Source: Plumapathes pennacea
Taxonomy: Eukaryota; Cnidaria; Anthozoa; Antipatharia; Myriopathidae
Direction of reading: 5' to 3'
Length of the DNA stretch: 64,000 nucleotides
NCBI GenBank assembly: GCA_964036295.1
Contig: OZ038464.1
Location: 16,050,443 to 16,114,442, forward strand
In this document: positions 1 to 12,740 of the stretch, in pieces
Numbering within the stretch: the first letter of the stretch is position 1
How the letters are laid out: each line of letters begins with the position of its first letter
Program-made: the position numbers and the translations under genes
Notes under the pieces: model-generated
Told to the model about the DNA's origin: nothing
Databases searched by the model: none
Seen by the model: only the letters and a program-made list of their open reading frames with translations

Positions 1-87
1 ATAATTAATATACTTTAAGTTGGTTAGAAAAAAGTGGCCCAAAAGGCATGATTCTGGTAAACTTGATTGTGTACTCAGTATACGTAC

Positions 88-1717
88 GCGGTGTTTGGTT
101 CTTGAAATGCTTGTAGAACATGGAAATATACGTCGTCATACTCAATTCTTCCGGTTCTTCCATTTCTACCAAATCACTGACGTCAAGAAGAGAGGGGATA
201 CCGAGTTTCTCCTCAGCAATTTGAAATGCCTATGCATGAGAAGAAACAAGAGTCGTGATCTGAAAGTAGCTCACTCAAAAATGGGCCTAGTCGACGTATG
301 TTAACCCTTCCATTCCCGAGCTCGAAATACAAATTCTCTCAACCATTTGAGAATAAAATGTGTGTGTGATGTAGTGAGAACCGATTGTCCAATCGGCTTT
401 CAACTGAGCAAATTATCAAGTAACAAATTCTCAATACTGTATGACATATATCCTGGTGATAGACTGAAAGAGAAATCGATTATAAAGTCCATCAAGGGTT
501 AACCGCGCTATGAAAGTGCGCGTAACAGCCAACGTATCGGGATCTAATCAAATAAGCAAAACCAATATCAAGCATTGGCAGAAACGGAAAACGTGTCGAA
601 AATTGGACCCTAAAATCATTAGCCACCGGATCTTGAAAATAAAAGAATCTTTGGATGCGGAAATCATTTTCGATATTAGATCGAGAACTACAGCCACTTA
701 CGTTTTTAATTATGCATATGTATTCTTTCATTTTCGCATTCGTTTTCTTTGTTTCGTTTTGATTTGTGTATTTATTTGTATAAAGTTTCCACTTTTCTTA
801 GTATGGAACGGTCTCGAACACAACTGGAGTCATGGTTGTTTGGTATTGCGCCGTGTGTGCGAATTAGGCGAACTGAAAACCTCGTGAACTCGTGATACTG
901 ACCAACGTGTTATTCTTGACAATATCACCTTTGTGCAGGCCTTCGAAGTGTCTGTGAACACAAAAAACAATTTTTCGCAAGTTAGCCAATTCTTTTTTCT
1001 ACTTTGTGCCTTTATTTACGTTATTGCTTACTAATTAAGTGATTAATGTGTCTAGTTTTGTGATGAAGTGCACGCAACAAAGAAGCTGTGTGAAAATGAT
1101 CTTTGCATGTAAGAACGAAGCAACAGAGAAGGGCGAACCCTTCAGAAATAGGTCGGTTGCCTTCTTCTGTAAAAGAATCAAAAAACCACAGCCGTTTATG
1201 GCCGCTTAGATACAAAAACCTGTGATGACATTTTACTGTGTCAAATTGATCGTTACAGTCATAGACAGCAGCTGTAAAGACTGAGAACCTGAGGGCAACG
1301 TAAAGAAGTACGCGTTCATACAGTACATCGATGACCGGGGAGCTTCGATGCAATGGAATGCAGGAAGTCCCTATGAGAACTGGTCAATTTGAATTCTGCC
1401 ATGCGTCAGCATGGAGGTAAAGCCGATAATGTGCCAAACTAAATGATGTGCATATGTTTAGCTGTACGGGATAATGTGAGCTGACGTTTTGTACGTTATT
1501 TGTTCGTCGCAACAAGTGAAAGTTTTAATGTTGTGACTTACATCAGGTCGGGTCTGAAGTGGTGAATAAGCGCGCACAGCGCCAGGCCATCTCTCCACGA
1601 AGTCGTCATATTTCGCACCAAAACATTAGCATAGCCTTCAGTATTCTGACGACACCATTCCTGAACCGCTCTTTTGCCGGTCAACTTGTTTCCGAGCCCT
1701 CCTCTTGCAGTGTTCAT
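88..1717 (-). CDS. Single-CH-domain protein, MICAL-like type, copy A (3' part beyond window)
   Basis: Partial gene. Exons on the minus strand: E1 1542-1717 or further upstream, E2 903-951, E3 88-229; later exons lie left of base 1. Donors are GTAAGT, GTCAGT and GTACGT, acceptors are CACAG and ATAG, and phases agree (E1 ends in a split Ile codon, E2 is 49 nt, E3 is 142 nt). E1 encodes the first half of a CH domain ([15 protein letters not shown], then [20 protein letters not shown]). E2 gives the KGDIVKNN segment and E3 the [16 protein letters not shown] and [12 protein letters not shown] segments. CH domains of this type (MICAL, MICAL-like, EHBP1) act at actin or Rab-linked membrane interfaces; the function here is inferred. 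E1 differs strongly from copies B-D, whereas E3 is almost the same. The ATG at 1715-1717 is open upstream, so the true start is unresolved. Confidence 0.72.
301..502. mobile_element. MITE, TTAA-flanked (piggyBac-like), about 200 bp
   Basis: The left end reads TTAACCCTTCCATTCCC and the right end is CATCAAGGGTTAA, so short inverted ends are bounded by TTAA, as expected for piggyBac-type insertion. The body is shared with copies at 3021, 4955, 14566, 30460 and 35175. It lies in the intron between E3 and E2 of CH copy A. No coding capacity is visible. Confidence 0.7.
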
Positions 1718-2837
1718 GTCTTTGAACGAGCGAGTCTTTCTTCGAATGAGTTTTTTTGTTCTATGTGCTACTGCACGGTGTGTTAACTCAATTTAAAGTT
1801 TCCCGTCTCGTGCCGCCTCAGGAAATACGTAAGTAAGCGATAAGCTATGGACTGACATGTTATTACGTCATTTCAAATGTCATTTTAATTAAATGCGCTT
1901 TCTCGAGAGCACGTTTTTTCACCAATGCTTCTTTGCAGGGTTTTAATTTCAATTTCAGCAATGAAATACATAATTTGGAAGGCTAAAAGTTCCTTTCATT
2001 TTCTTCATTTCAACACTGACTTGCTTTAGGTGTATTGAAGGCGTTCTAACACAAGTCTTAAACCAGCTTTTTTAACTCTATTTTAGCACGCAGTGGATTC
2101 ATGACTTGGAAGTCGGGTTTAACCAATGATCTCTTGGTTTAACACAGCACCTAAACTGTAAGTATGCACGTTCTTTTAGTAATGGGGAAAAATTGTTCTG
2201 CTTTTGAAGTAAGGTCAGAAATCGGCCCATTCTTTGCGGTTGCAAATCACTTGATATTAGTAAGCAAAGGGATTAACAGAACAAAGATGTTTTGTGTAGG
2301 CGACTTTTCGACTTTTCCGCTTCGTTAGGTGACGTCATTATCGTACGTGCCGTGCAAAGGGCAGGCGTTGTTAATTAAAACTTCGATTCTTGAACAGCCG
2401 TTAATTTCATTTGGGTACTTTTGTACTGTAGGAAGTATTTCACGCTGAGAAGTCTTGCTAAATGCTCCTTGCATTTTATTTTAAGTTTTTGTTTACAATG
2501 GATAGAAGCTAGTGACATGTTTGGTGTTCGTTCGCACCGCTTTACAGTCCATATTCAATGGTTGTTTAGTCAATTAAAGTGCCTCAGCTCCTCCACTTGC
2601 TGCGATTCGCCTCGTCGATTGTGAGTCGGTAACTGTTTTTTTGCTTAGTGATCTTCGCTTGAATGTGTACAGTTCTAGTGCATGTTCTCCTATAATTTGC
2701 ATAGTCACCTCTAACAAACCTCTATTTCCGAATGGCGGACTTGATTCACCAGCTACAATGTAATCAAAATTTTAAACAATTCTGAGTAGATCTTCAAATG
2801 GTCCTAAACAGGAAAACCATTAAACATCGGATGCTTT
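1718..2837. other. Intergenic spacer between CH copies A and B
   Basis: I see no conserved reading frame or recognisable repeat here. It should hold the upstream (5') part of copy A and the 3' flank of copy B, because both are on the minus strand. A first coding exon of copy A could be hidden here; I could not identify one. Confidence 0.5.
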
Positions 2838-5800
2838 CTAAAGCAGCGGACAGCTGGCAGCGCTCCTCATGCCGTGACCTTTAAAATAATCCTTGAACCT
2901 CTCATCACACAACACATCGAATAGATATTTCTTCTTGTGGTCTGCAACAGTGAAATACAAATTGTGTGAGAAAGTAAAACGGTTCTCCTATCGACTGGTC
3001 TGATTGTTGTGGTTTTGTTTCACTTCTGAGTTAATAATACAGATTCTCCCAACTATTCAAAAAGAAAATGCATGAGTGGTGTAGTGAGAATTGCTAGGCC
3101 CATTAGCTTTTATCTGAGCAAAATATCGAGTGGCAAATTCTTCATACTCTAACAAGAATCTCTGGTAGGAGACTGAAAGAGAAAATTGAAGTTGATCACT
3201 CTATGGAGTGAAAGGTTTGGAATTGACGACTGTGTTTTCTCGCACTGGTAGTTCGGGAAGCTTTAATTATTATTGAAACCCAAGTTGTGAGCACCTTTGG
3301 TTTGTGGTTGATTCAAAATGTCTTACCTCCTACGGCCTCCGTTGGTTTGCGCTGTAACTACTACCCCTCCCCCCTTAAAGAAAGTTGGCCAGTAGTGTCA
3401 ATAATTTATCACTTACCCAATGCTTTTGGTTCTTCTTTTTTCTTGTTTGCTGAAACCCGATAAGAGTTTTATATCAGTTGGGTAAATTGATATCATTTTC
3501 GTTTCTGTCTGTCCTTTTGTTTTTCACACAGTCATTCTCTTTGTTGGTTTCTGTATCACACACTCTCTCAGCTCTCCGTCTCTGTCTCTCTCTGAAAATG
3601 CTATTCATTTAATATTTTGTCTTGCAAGAGAAGAGGAGCCGACAAAGAAGACGACAAAGACGAATAAGGTACCTACTATGATCTACATACTTTAGTTAAT
3701 TAAGTTGGTACGAAGAAATGACACGAAAGACATTCTAGCAAAACTGGATTGTACCCTTGGTACTTACATGGTGTTTGGTTCTTGAAATGTTTGTAGAACA
3801 TGGAGATGTACGTCATCATACTCAGTTCTTCCGGTTCTTCCATTTCTATCAAATCACTGACGTCAAGAAGGGAGGGGATACCAAGTTCCTCCTCGGCAAT
3901 TTGAAACGCCTGAAAACGTGAAAGTATGATTCAGCAAAAGAAACATAAACCGTTTACCTAACGTGTTGTTTTATTTTATAGTTCTGACTTTCAACCGAAT
4001 GTTCGGCAGGACATGAGTTTAATTAAACAAGATGTTCAGAACTTTTAGAAGCAATGTTTCTGTCACAGCGATGAATGTTAAACTACCAACTAAGATTTTG
4101 CGTTCCTATTATAGATTTCTACGCTAATTTTAAAGGCGTGGCCGATTTTGGCACGTGTCAAATTGTTCGATGGTGGAACCAAAGTAGATTGATTGACATC
4201 ATTGCTGCCACTGAACGCCTTGTGACTGACAGTGCCACCTACATCGAAAATCAAAAACAAAACACTTCAGAAGATTATCTTTTTATTGCCCACGTATTTT
4301 TACTTTCAACCGCTCAATATTCCGGACCGTAGAATATTTTCAATTGCAAATATCACGGAGCATTCAGAGGAATGTAGCACGGCTCAATAAAACACATCTT
4401 GCACAAAGCGCTGTTTCAATACTCAATGCTGAAAATAATAGAACTTTGTGTATTTAGAGCTGTTAGTTGATCCGGAACAAGTGCTTGTACTGGGTTGACC
4501 CGCGCTTTATCCTTGTCAAAGATCCGCAGCATTCAGTTTTCTTTGATACTTATCCTCAATCTGAAACACTACACTGAGTATATACTGGCTAGACATCCGA
4601 AAAGAGTGGTGGATCAGAAATGCGACCAGTTCTGATACGAAACAAGAGACATTATATAAGTTTTGTTCGTTTGTTTGTCGAGCGGTGCTTCTTGTTTTTG
4701 TGCCAGTGTCAGCTCATTGTGACGCGGATAATGCATGCACGTACAGAATACAAGAATAGATGATTCCGCTCGAATTCAGCTTTTCAGTGAAACCAAACAG
4801 GAACAAGTGGAACACCCGCCGAAACCCAAATGTTTTACCGAACAGAACAGCATTTTTAAGAGTTAGTTAAAACGTACTCTTACAAGCGAGCAACTTCACG
4901 AACATTTCACCAGCTTTGCGTCAAGTCGCTCGCTTAACATTTGCTGATCAGTGTAGCAAATTCAAAATACAAATTCTCTCAAGCATTCAAGACGAAAATG
5001 TATAAGTTTTGTAGTGAAAATTCATTGTCCAATCAGCTGTCATCTGAGCAAACTATCAAGGGTCAAATTCTCCATACTGTATGATATTAGATCTGGTGAG
5101 AGACTGAATGGGAAATTCGAAGCCTTTACTCTTGGGAGAGAAAGGGTTAAGGATGGAGAGCAGAGACAACATGCGGTTAAATCGCACTGTAGATAGATCG
5201 TGACCTACGCCTGTGAGGAATCAGTGAAGTATTCAAAACGGAAGTCAGCAAGTAAAGGAGGGGGGTTCTCGATCTTGACTGTATCGCTGTTGTCTGTTCA
5301 AAGTGCGCACAATTGTCCCGGACCTCCAGCGGGTCATTGATTTTCGGCAGAATTCTTGTACACTCTATTAAGCTTTATAGTTACTTACCAGCTGATTGTT
5401 TTTGGCAATATCACCCTTGGACAGGCTCTTGAAATCTCTGTGAAGAGTTTGATCACAATTAAAAACATTACCCAACGGCGGAAGCACAAACATATTTGCT
5501 GTAAAATAATAATCACGAACAACCAACCAGTCATGCAGAGTAGGAAAGTGTAAAGAAGTACTGTCGTTTATGCTTGTAGTATAGATAACTTTACAATTTT
5601 AAACAAGTTTCCCATTATTGACAAATAGATTGGTTTTTTTTAGGACATGCATCTCGTGCAGAGATGTTTTCTTGGAGTGCCTAGCTGTGTTGAAACGTTC
5701 AAGTGTCGACCACATACAGCGATGGAATGCATTTAATTCTTGGGTAGGGATAGCGACTTAAACTACGACATGAAACAAAAATTGCAAGTTTATATATTTT

Positions 5801-6741
5801 CGAATGAGTGTGCTGAAGTGCAAGAATGATATCTTGAAATGCACTGTTTCGGTTTCCTTCGAGGTATAGTTGAACCGGACACCAGTAAATTTCGATTACG
5901 TGCAAGACATGATTGTGCGCGTGAGGCGTCTGCTGAGACACTTCATAGAGGAGGGCCGCCTAGAGTGGCTGGCTATCGACTGAAAACATTCCGTGCAACG
6001 CCGAGGTCCGAATACTCCACAACATAGCAGGACATTAATTTAGTCGATAATAGGTTTTTGCACAACATAAATCTAGTCGATAGGTTTGCTGCTGTAAATT
6101 AAAACGTCTAGATTCAAACTTTGGCTTTGATTGCTGAGTGTAATCTGACGGCGGTATCGGTGCACTGAACCAACTATGCTTTTTTTTTTTTTTTTTTTTT
6201 TTGCCGAAAAGAAAGTATTTTCTAGCAGTTGGTCATACAGCTGAATTCACGGCTGAGGTTTATACAGCAGTCGTGGCTTAAGAAAGACCGGACCTCCTGA
6301 CCACGTTTGTGCAGCAAGTGCTTATTAAAACACCTCGATTTTAAAAATCCAAATTCTTACGCGAGAGCCCAGAGAAATCAGTTGTTGTTTAAACATGTTT
6401 ACTCTTCCAACTGATAGATTTTCAGTGTTGCCCCTTCATGAAAGGACTCATAGTTCGGTTATAAATACTCTTAGCAAAATACATTAAGTCCACCTACATT
6501 AGATCGGGTCTGAAGTGGTGAATCAGAGCACAGAATGCCAGGCCATCTCTCCATGAAGTCGTCAGGTTTCGCACTTTCACGTCTTTATAACCTGCAAGTT
6601 TTTGACGACACCAGTCCAACAGAGCCCTCTTGCCATTAAGACTCTGGCGTCGAAGTCCAGGCCCCGATAAGCCACCGAAACTGTACTTATAGCTGACATG
6701 ACGTGACTTCTGTTCAAGAAGTACGAGATAAGCTCCACAAA
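2838..6741 (-). CDS. Single-CH-domain protein, MICAL-like type, copy B
   Basis: Exons on the minus strand: E1 6498-6741 (an ATG at 6752-6754 is an alternative start), E2 5389-5437, E3 3768-3909, E4 3417-3449, E5 2838-2941 with stop TAG. Every junction has GT-AG ends and the phases join without a break; from the ATG at 6754 the spliced frame is 195 codons including the stop. E1 holds [16 protein letters not shown] and [21 protein letters not shown]2 [17 protein letters not shown]3 the second half of the CH domain, E4 a lysine/glutamate linker, and E5 a short tail starting [16 protein letters not shown]. One CH domain fills most of a protein near 190 residues, much smaller than MICAL proteins. 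The tail is not a domain I recognise. Role in actin binding or membrane traffic is inferred from the domain only. Confidence 0.8.
3021..3215. mobile_element. MITE, TTAA family copy in CH-B intron
   Basis: It shares the body of the TTAA-flanked MITE (ATACAGATTCTCCCAAC near the left, GGTAGGAGACTGAAAGAGAA near the right, then GGAGTGAAAGG). The ends are eroded. It lies between E5 and E4 of copy B. Confidence 0.65.
4955..5150. mobile_element. MITE, TTAA family copy in CH-B intron
   Basis: Same body as the other copies (TACAAATTCTCTCAAGCATT, CTGGTGAGAGACTGAATG). The right end AAAGGGTTAA is intact and the left end is eroded. It lies in the large intron between E3 and E2 of copy B. Confidence 0.65.
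6180..6202. repeat. Poly-T tract
   Basis: About 23 consecutive T in the intron between E2 and E1 of CH copy B. On the minus strand this is poly-A; no retroelement body was seen beside it. Confidence 0.9.
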
Positions 6742-6754
6742 CTGGGGAATCCAT

Positions 6755-9565
6755 GTATGAAATAGCGATCTTACTGCTGACAATTTATAAGCTTATAATT
6801 TCTGATGATCACGGAACGCTAATGAGGATAAAGTACAGAGTGCCGCAGTTTTTATGACTTTGTTATTAATTGTGAGGGTGTGGTCATCTGACCACAAGTC
6901 TCAGCATGTGCGTCACATGCTTCCGACTCGCTCACGTGTGAAAAATTTAAATGGTCTTGTTTATATTCTTACCAAAATTCAGTCAAGATCGTATGTAGCC
7001 GAGGCGTTATTTCTTTCTTATGTACCCCGTTATTCCGTAAACTCTGGCAATCATGTAAAATAACTGTATTTGGTTAATGAAGTGCTGTTTGGTATATTTT
7101 CAGTTCTTGGAAAGGAAGTTGGTTTATTGCGTGTGAGTGTCGTATGAGGCGTGCACGACATTGTACGTGTGCAAGCATCAAAGTTCCGGCCCTCAACAGG
7201 CGACACCGCGGAAATACATTTTGCAGCCGTGCGGTCACCTTGCTTTTAAGTCAGCGGTTATTGCACAAAACCTTGGATTCAGGTGCAGATTTTATAGTGC
7301 AGTGTAACGCTCGTAAAACCTCAAGACTTAGCCAAGGAACTCAATACCAGGACTCGATACTCAACTATAAGTTGTTTTAATTCATTTTCTATAGCATAAG
7401 TTGTGCACAAGAAAAAAGAGGCTTGCACATGGTGCGAAATTTAACCTCGAATTGTAAGAAGTTAGATAGCCATGGCGACGAACGCTGACCAACGGAAGTG
7501 ACGTCAAGAACGTATTTCCACGGTGTCTCAACAGAGAAAGCAGAAGCCTCATAAAAAGGTAAAGTGATTTTATTTAACGTCGGTAGTTCCGTTGGTTCTG
7601 AGAACTGTTATCTATGGAAGCCGACTCATCCGTTTTCGCCCGTGCTATTTATAGTAACTTTTTTTTTTTTTTTTTTTTTCTCACTTGGCCTATGCCTCTG
7701 GCTTTGGCTCTGCCACTGTAATATATATACTGAACAATATAAATCGCAACTTCCGCTCTGCCGGTTCAACACGTACACTTTAGGACTGTATCTTTCGCGT
7801 TCTTTAATCACCTAACTCTTTTACTCCGTCTTACAATCTGTCACAAAATCTCCTCGTGTTAGTCACGAGGTCTCGGTTTATAGTAATAAAGTTTATTATC
7901 AATTATTAATCTAGTCGTAACATAAAACTGTACGATGAAATCCTGATACAACACGTTTGATAGCTGGGTCAATGTTAAACGTTCCCTCACACTTGACCTC
8001 CGCAGTGCATAACTTGCGTTTGTCAACACTGTAGTGTCATTCAATGACAGCATTTACTTACATGTTTCTTTTATTTGCGCCGACAATGCATAAACTTGTG
8101 TTCTGTCCATTTTTCCTGTCATACTGTTAGCCACCGTCAGTGATAATATTTTAACTGAACATTTTATCAGATTTTTTGTTGTATCAAGATCTGTTTCACT
8201 GTCAATGTAGTCAGGTTAAAAATCACGCGCTATTAAAGCTATGCCGACAATCAATGAGGTGCATACTTCAACATGTGGGAGTCCGACAAGGAATCCCTGT
8301 TGCAATACTTGAAATCTAAATTTGGTACAAATTGTCGCTAATTGCCTTTATTTTGGGACCAAGGCTTGATATTGAATTTAAATCAAATGCGTGCATCCAC
8401 GCGTGCTATATTCAAATCCCAAAATATCTGAGAACCAGCTGGACTTAGACAAAATCGAAGGACCTTGTTCCCACGCGGCGTTCCTTAATATCTTGTTAGA
8501 GAAAACTGTTTGAATGACTGTCGAACGTCAAGAACCCGTCTGCACAAGTCAAAACGGAAATTCGTCAAATAAGTTATTTTTAGCATCTTAAGAGAGCACC
8601 CTTTAGACCACCCTAGTTCATCGAAACATATCCCGGCCCGTTCTTCTAAAGCCGCTATACTTAAGAACGTCAAGTACTCCTGATTGTGCAAATCACTTGA
8701 TTGGCAAAAATAATGAATCCCCAACGATGTTTCTGTTTAGGGATTTCTTTAGTTTTTCCGGTACACTTGTCGGGTGACGTCGGCTTTCGCTCGTGTGGAA
8801 CAAGGCGTTGTCAAACTGCGGTTGTTGAACAATCATTATTTTCGGACAGGAAAATTTGCCAGATGGCCTGTGGGAAGTGATTCGTACTTAATCGAGAAGC
8901 CCTGCTCAAGGAACATTTTATTTCAATTAAGAACATCTGCGAATATCGGATTTTTAATATATAAGCAGCAATGCAGTTTACATTCATGCGTCGCTTAGTC
9001 AATCAATGTGCAGTTCAGTTCCTCCATTCCTGGCGCACATCTTGGTTGTGCGATTCGTCTCATAGATTATTATTTTTTAAGAAATACACTAGTTTTGTTT
9101 CTGATTCACGAGCTTCAAAAACATTTTTCATAATTAACAAATTGACGTCAGTTTTTTATGTGTCTGTCCTCTTATTGATCATGAAACGCGTCATAACATT
9201 GTCAAAAAGTTGTGGATCCACGAGGCGCTTCGCCGCTTTTCTGCTGCGGTTTTCTCGACAATTTCAAGACAAAGCTCAAGGAAATTCGCCTCTGAACACT
9301 TCTGGTTCTCTACTTCAAATGCCGAATGTCGCTTTTGCAAGAACTGAGGTAAAATTGAAGCTGAATTCACCTTCTTTGTCCAAATCACTGTCGTCAGCAC
9401 TCGATTTTATGTGTCTGTCCTCTTATTGATAATGAAAATTAGCCAATCACAAAGCGAGAAACTGACGTGTTATTGTAAAAAATATTATGGTGCTAAACAC
9501 GGCAGCCGTAAAACATGGATACTTTCTAAAAGCAATTAGCTGGCATTGGTCCTCCTGTAGTCCCG
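6755..9565. other. Intergenic spacer between CH copies B and C
   Basis: No gene seen. The stretch 7100-7510 matches 11650-11710 followed by 14056-14345, upstream of copy C, so the spacer was duplicated together with the genes. A poly-T run lies near 7659-7680. A direct repeat of about 30 bp occurs at 9154 and again at 9405, both starting TTTTATGTGTCTGTCCTC. Confidence 0.6.
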
Positions 9566-11307
9566 TTATGACATCCTTGGAGATTTGAAATAATCCTTGA
9601 ACCTCTCGTCACACAACACATCGAATAGATATTTTTTCTTGTGGTCTGCAACGGTGAAATACAAATTGTGTGAGAACGTTAAGCGATTTTCCTGTTGCCT
9701 CTAAACAACACGGTGGCGATCGTGTTTTCTCCGATGTGCTGATTGTCCCCGAGATTTTCATTGAGACCCTAGGGCGATTATCTTTGGCTTGCGGTTTGTT
9801 TAAAGTATAACTTTCTGCAATTGCGGTCGATTTGCGAAAACTACTTTAATGTTGGTTTTACGAAGTCAAATGAAGACATTCTGACTCCTTTTGCTAGTGG
9901 CTGGTTACTTGTTGGAGCAGTCAAAGAACTGATATAACATGATAAAACAAAGCAGACTTTGCTTACGCTCACCTTGAAGACCCAAACAAATATCCGCAAA
10001 AAAGAAAAGTTGGACTCGCTTTGAGTTCATTCCACGCGGCCAACAGTAAATAATTTATCACTTACCCAATGTGTTTGGTTCTTCTTGTTTCTTGCTTCCT
10101 GAAATCCGATAAAAGTAATTGTTTTGCATCAGTTGGGTAATTCGAGCTCTTTTTCTCAATCTGTTTGCCTATTTTGTCCAGTCTCTTTTTCGCTCTCAGT
10201 GGCTGTCTGTCTGTCTGTCTGTTTGTCCCTCTTTCAACCCATTTCTCATTTTCTTTCTTTATCCTTTGTTTTGTTGTCGTCACGGTTTTTGTGTTATAAA
10301 AAAGTTTATTTCATCTGATGTTAGTCTCCTTTTGATAAAATAAAAGGTTTTTGTTGTGGTAAAACTGAATTGCACCCTTGGTACTTACGTGGTGTTTGGT
10401 TCTTGAAATGTTTGTAGAACATGGAGATATACGTCATCATACTCAGTTCCTCCGGTTCTTCCATTTCTACCAAATCACTGACGTCAAGAAGGGAGGGGAT
10501 ACCAAGCTCCTCCTCAGCAATTTGAAACGCCTGAAAACGTAACGTATAAGAGTATCACAGGGGAGACATATATAAGACTTGTATTTATCACGACAGAATA
10601 GCGTTGCGTTTTCAGTGAAGTCATCTAGTAGTCCCTGCAAAATATTTGTGGTTAGATACTTACCAATTGATTGTTTTTGGCAATATCACCTTTGCACAGG
10701 CTCTTGAAGTCTCTGGGAAGAAAGGTGATGTGGTCACTATTAAAGGCCGGGATATTTGAGCAAGCTCGAACGCACCTGCCGGATTACAGCGTGAACATGT
10801 GTCACCGTGTAAAGAATTATAAGGTAAGAATTGTAAACAACTTTTCTAAAGTAACTGTATAAGTAAAAATGCACGGTTTAATCACGGGAGGGACGGGGGG
10901 TGGGGTGGGGAAGAAACCTAGATCGCGGCACTGGTAGCTGTTTGCTAACGATTCAGTATCTCATATCGTGTAGAAAGTTGTCTCAGCGAATTTTAGAGTC
11001 AGAAAGCTTGTCCCGAAAACCCCGCACCTAAAGGGTGACAAAATAATTTCGTCCACCTACATTAAATCGGGTCTGAAGTGGTGAATCAGAGCACAGAATG
11101 CCAGGCCATCTCTCCATGAAGTCGTCAGGTTTCGTACTTTCACGTCTTTTTTATAATCTGTAAGTTTTTGACGACACCAGTCCAACAGAGCCCTCTTGCC
11201 ATTAAGACTCTGGCATCGAAGCCCAGGCCCCGATAAGCCACCGAAATTGTACTTATAGTTGACTTGACGTGACTTCTGTTCAAGAAGTACGAGATAAGCT
11301 CCACAAG
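9566..11307 (-). CDS. Single-CH-domain protein, MICAL-like type, copy C
   Basis: Exons on the minus strand: E1 11061-11307 (a possible start ATG at 11318-11320, or splicing from an upstream exon), E2 10664-10712, E3 10389-10530, E4 10066-10098, E5 9566-9645 with stop TAA. Using the ATG at 11320 the spliced frame is 188 codons including the stop. Splice sites are canonical (GTAGGT, GTAAGT; CAG). The CH motifs match copy B ([29 protein letters not shown]). E1 has one extra codon in the lysine-rich segment before DVKV. The tail after [16 protein letters not shown] is shorter than in B and D because of a different stop. This is the most compact copy, with introns totalling about 1.2 kb. Confidence 0.8.
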
Positions 11308-12447
11308 CTGGGGAATCCATGACTGAAACAGCAATTCGTGCAAAAGCCGACAGTGTTGTTTGGCGACCACTGAAGACTAATGAGGATAACGTACACAGTG
11401 GTTTCATTTTTATATAGTTTGGCTAATGATCACGGGGTGTTGGTTGAAGACCCCGTACGTGCGGTTGTGAACTTTTACCCTCAACTGTTATCACGTACGG
11501 CTAATCTATACACGTGCCGGCGCAAAGCGTTGCAGTCACCACATTCTTAACGGCGTCCAACACATATCCATATCAAAACCTTGCGCTCATACGTTCTACA
11601 TTTACGGCGAGACTGTAGGCTAACGACCATTTGTTGGGTTATTTATTTTCAGTTTTGTGCCGAAAGTATGTGTACGTGCAAGAGTCGAATTTCAGGCCTC
11701 TCCAATACAAAGCACCCTCATCTTCTTCCGACAACATGCTATTCCTAGTAAGTAAGAAAGTCAACTATATTATATAGAAAAATGTTGCAGATTTGACGAG
11801 TTGGACTTATTGCATCGTGGGGTGGCGGCCTATACCTGTAGAGGCATGAATGAAACGTATGTGTGCATGCTCTTAATACCCGCTAAAACACAGGCAAGCG
11901 AGTTCATTCTATATCTAGAGCTGCTGAAGTTTGTTCGGTTCGGTCGCAGCGACCCGAAGTACACAACGTCGATCTTATATATAAGCCACTATACAACTGT
12001 TGGGCACGTTATATGAGCGGTCACAGATTCGATGCTTCTCAGTGAATTCCCAGCCCACCCACCCCTCCACAATGTTGAAGATAAATACTTGGCACGTACA
12101 GTTTGCTGGGGTTTCCCGATTTCCAATATTGATGGGGGGGGGGGGGGGGGAGGGGATGTAATTACCGTGTGAGATTTGTCCGATTTAAATTCTTGTCCAA
12201 GAATGTGGCAACGAACGTGTTGTTTGCCGCTATTTTCAGGTTTTCGAAAGATAGTTTACTGTTTAGGTTTCCGCTTTCACCAACTGGGCGAGCCAGCTTT
12301 GAGCTAATGTTACACTGCTTGTTGATTCGTGATATAATGTTGCGCTAAAAATCCCTGAGGTGTGACATTCCAACTCATCGTACAATAAATTCAGTCCGAA
12401 CGGACGAAACAAAACCATTCTCAGATAAACTACTGGAAAAGCTTGTA

Positions 12448-12740
12448 CAGTGAAATCCCCCCATATAACGCGAAACCCCCCGATATAACGAACGAAATTA
12501 TTCAGCCCGGCCGGCAAAGTTACAGTAAAATGCATGCACTCAACAGTGTCCCGATATAACGAACCTCCGTTACAGTGGAACCCCGTATATTAATGAACCC
12601 CTTTAAAACGAAATTCCCGGTATAACTAACGATATTCTTCAGCCCGGCCGGTAAAGATACAATCAAAATGTAAGGAACAGGACCCCGATATAGCGAACAC
12701 ATTTTTCCAGTCCCTTGTCCCTCGTTCTATCGGAGTTCCC
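12448..12740. repeat. Cluster of pogo/Tigger-like terminal repeat fragments
   Basis: Several copies of a motif like CAGTGGAACCCCG followed by ATATAACGAAC occur in tandem, with the phrase TTCAGCCCGGCCGG twice (near 12501 and 12640). Ends reading CAGTGGAACC...TAACGAA are known from pogo/Tigger DNA transposons. No transposase frame is present, so these are non-autonomous remnants. Confidence 0.5.
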
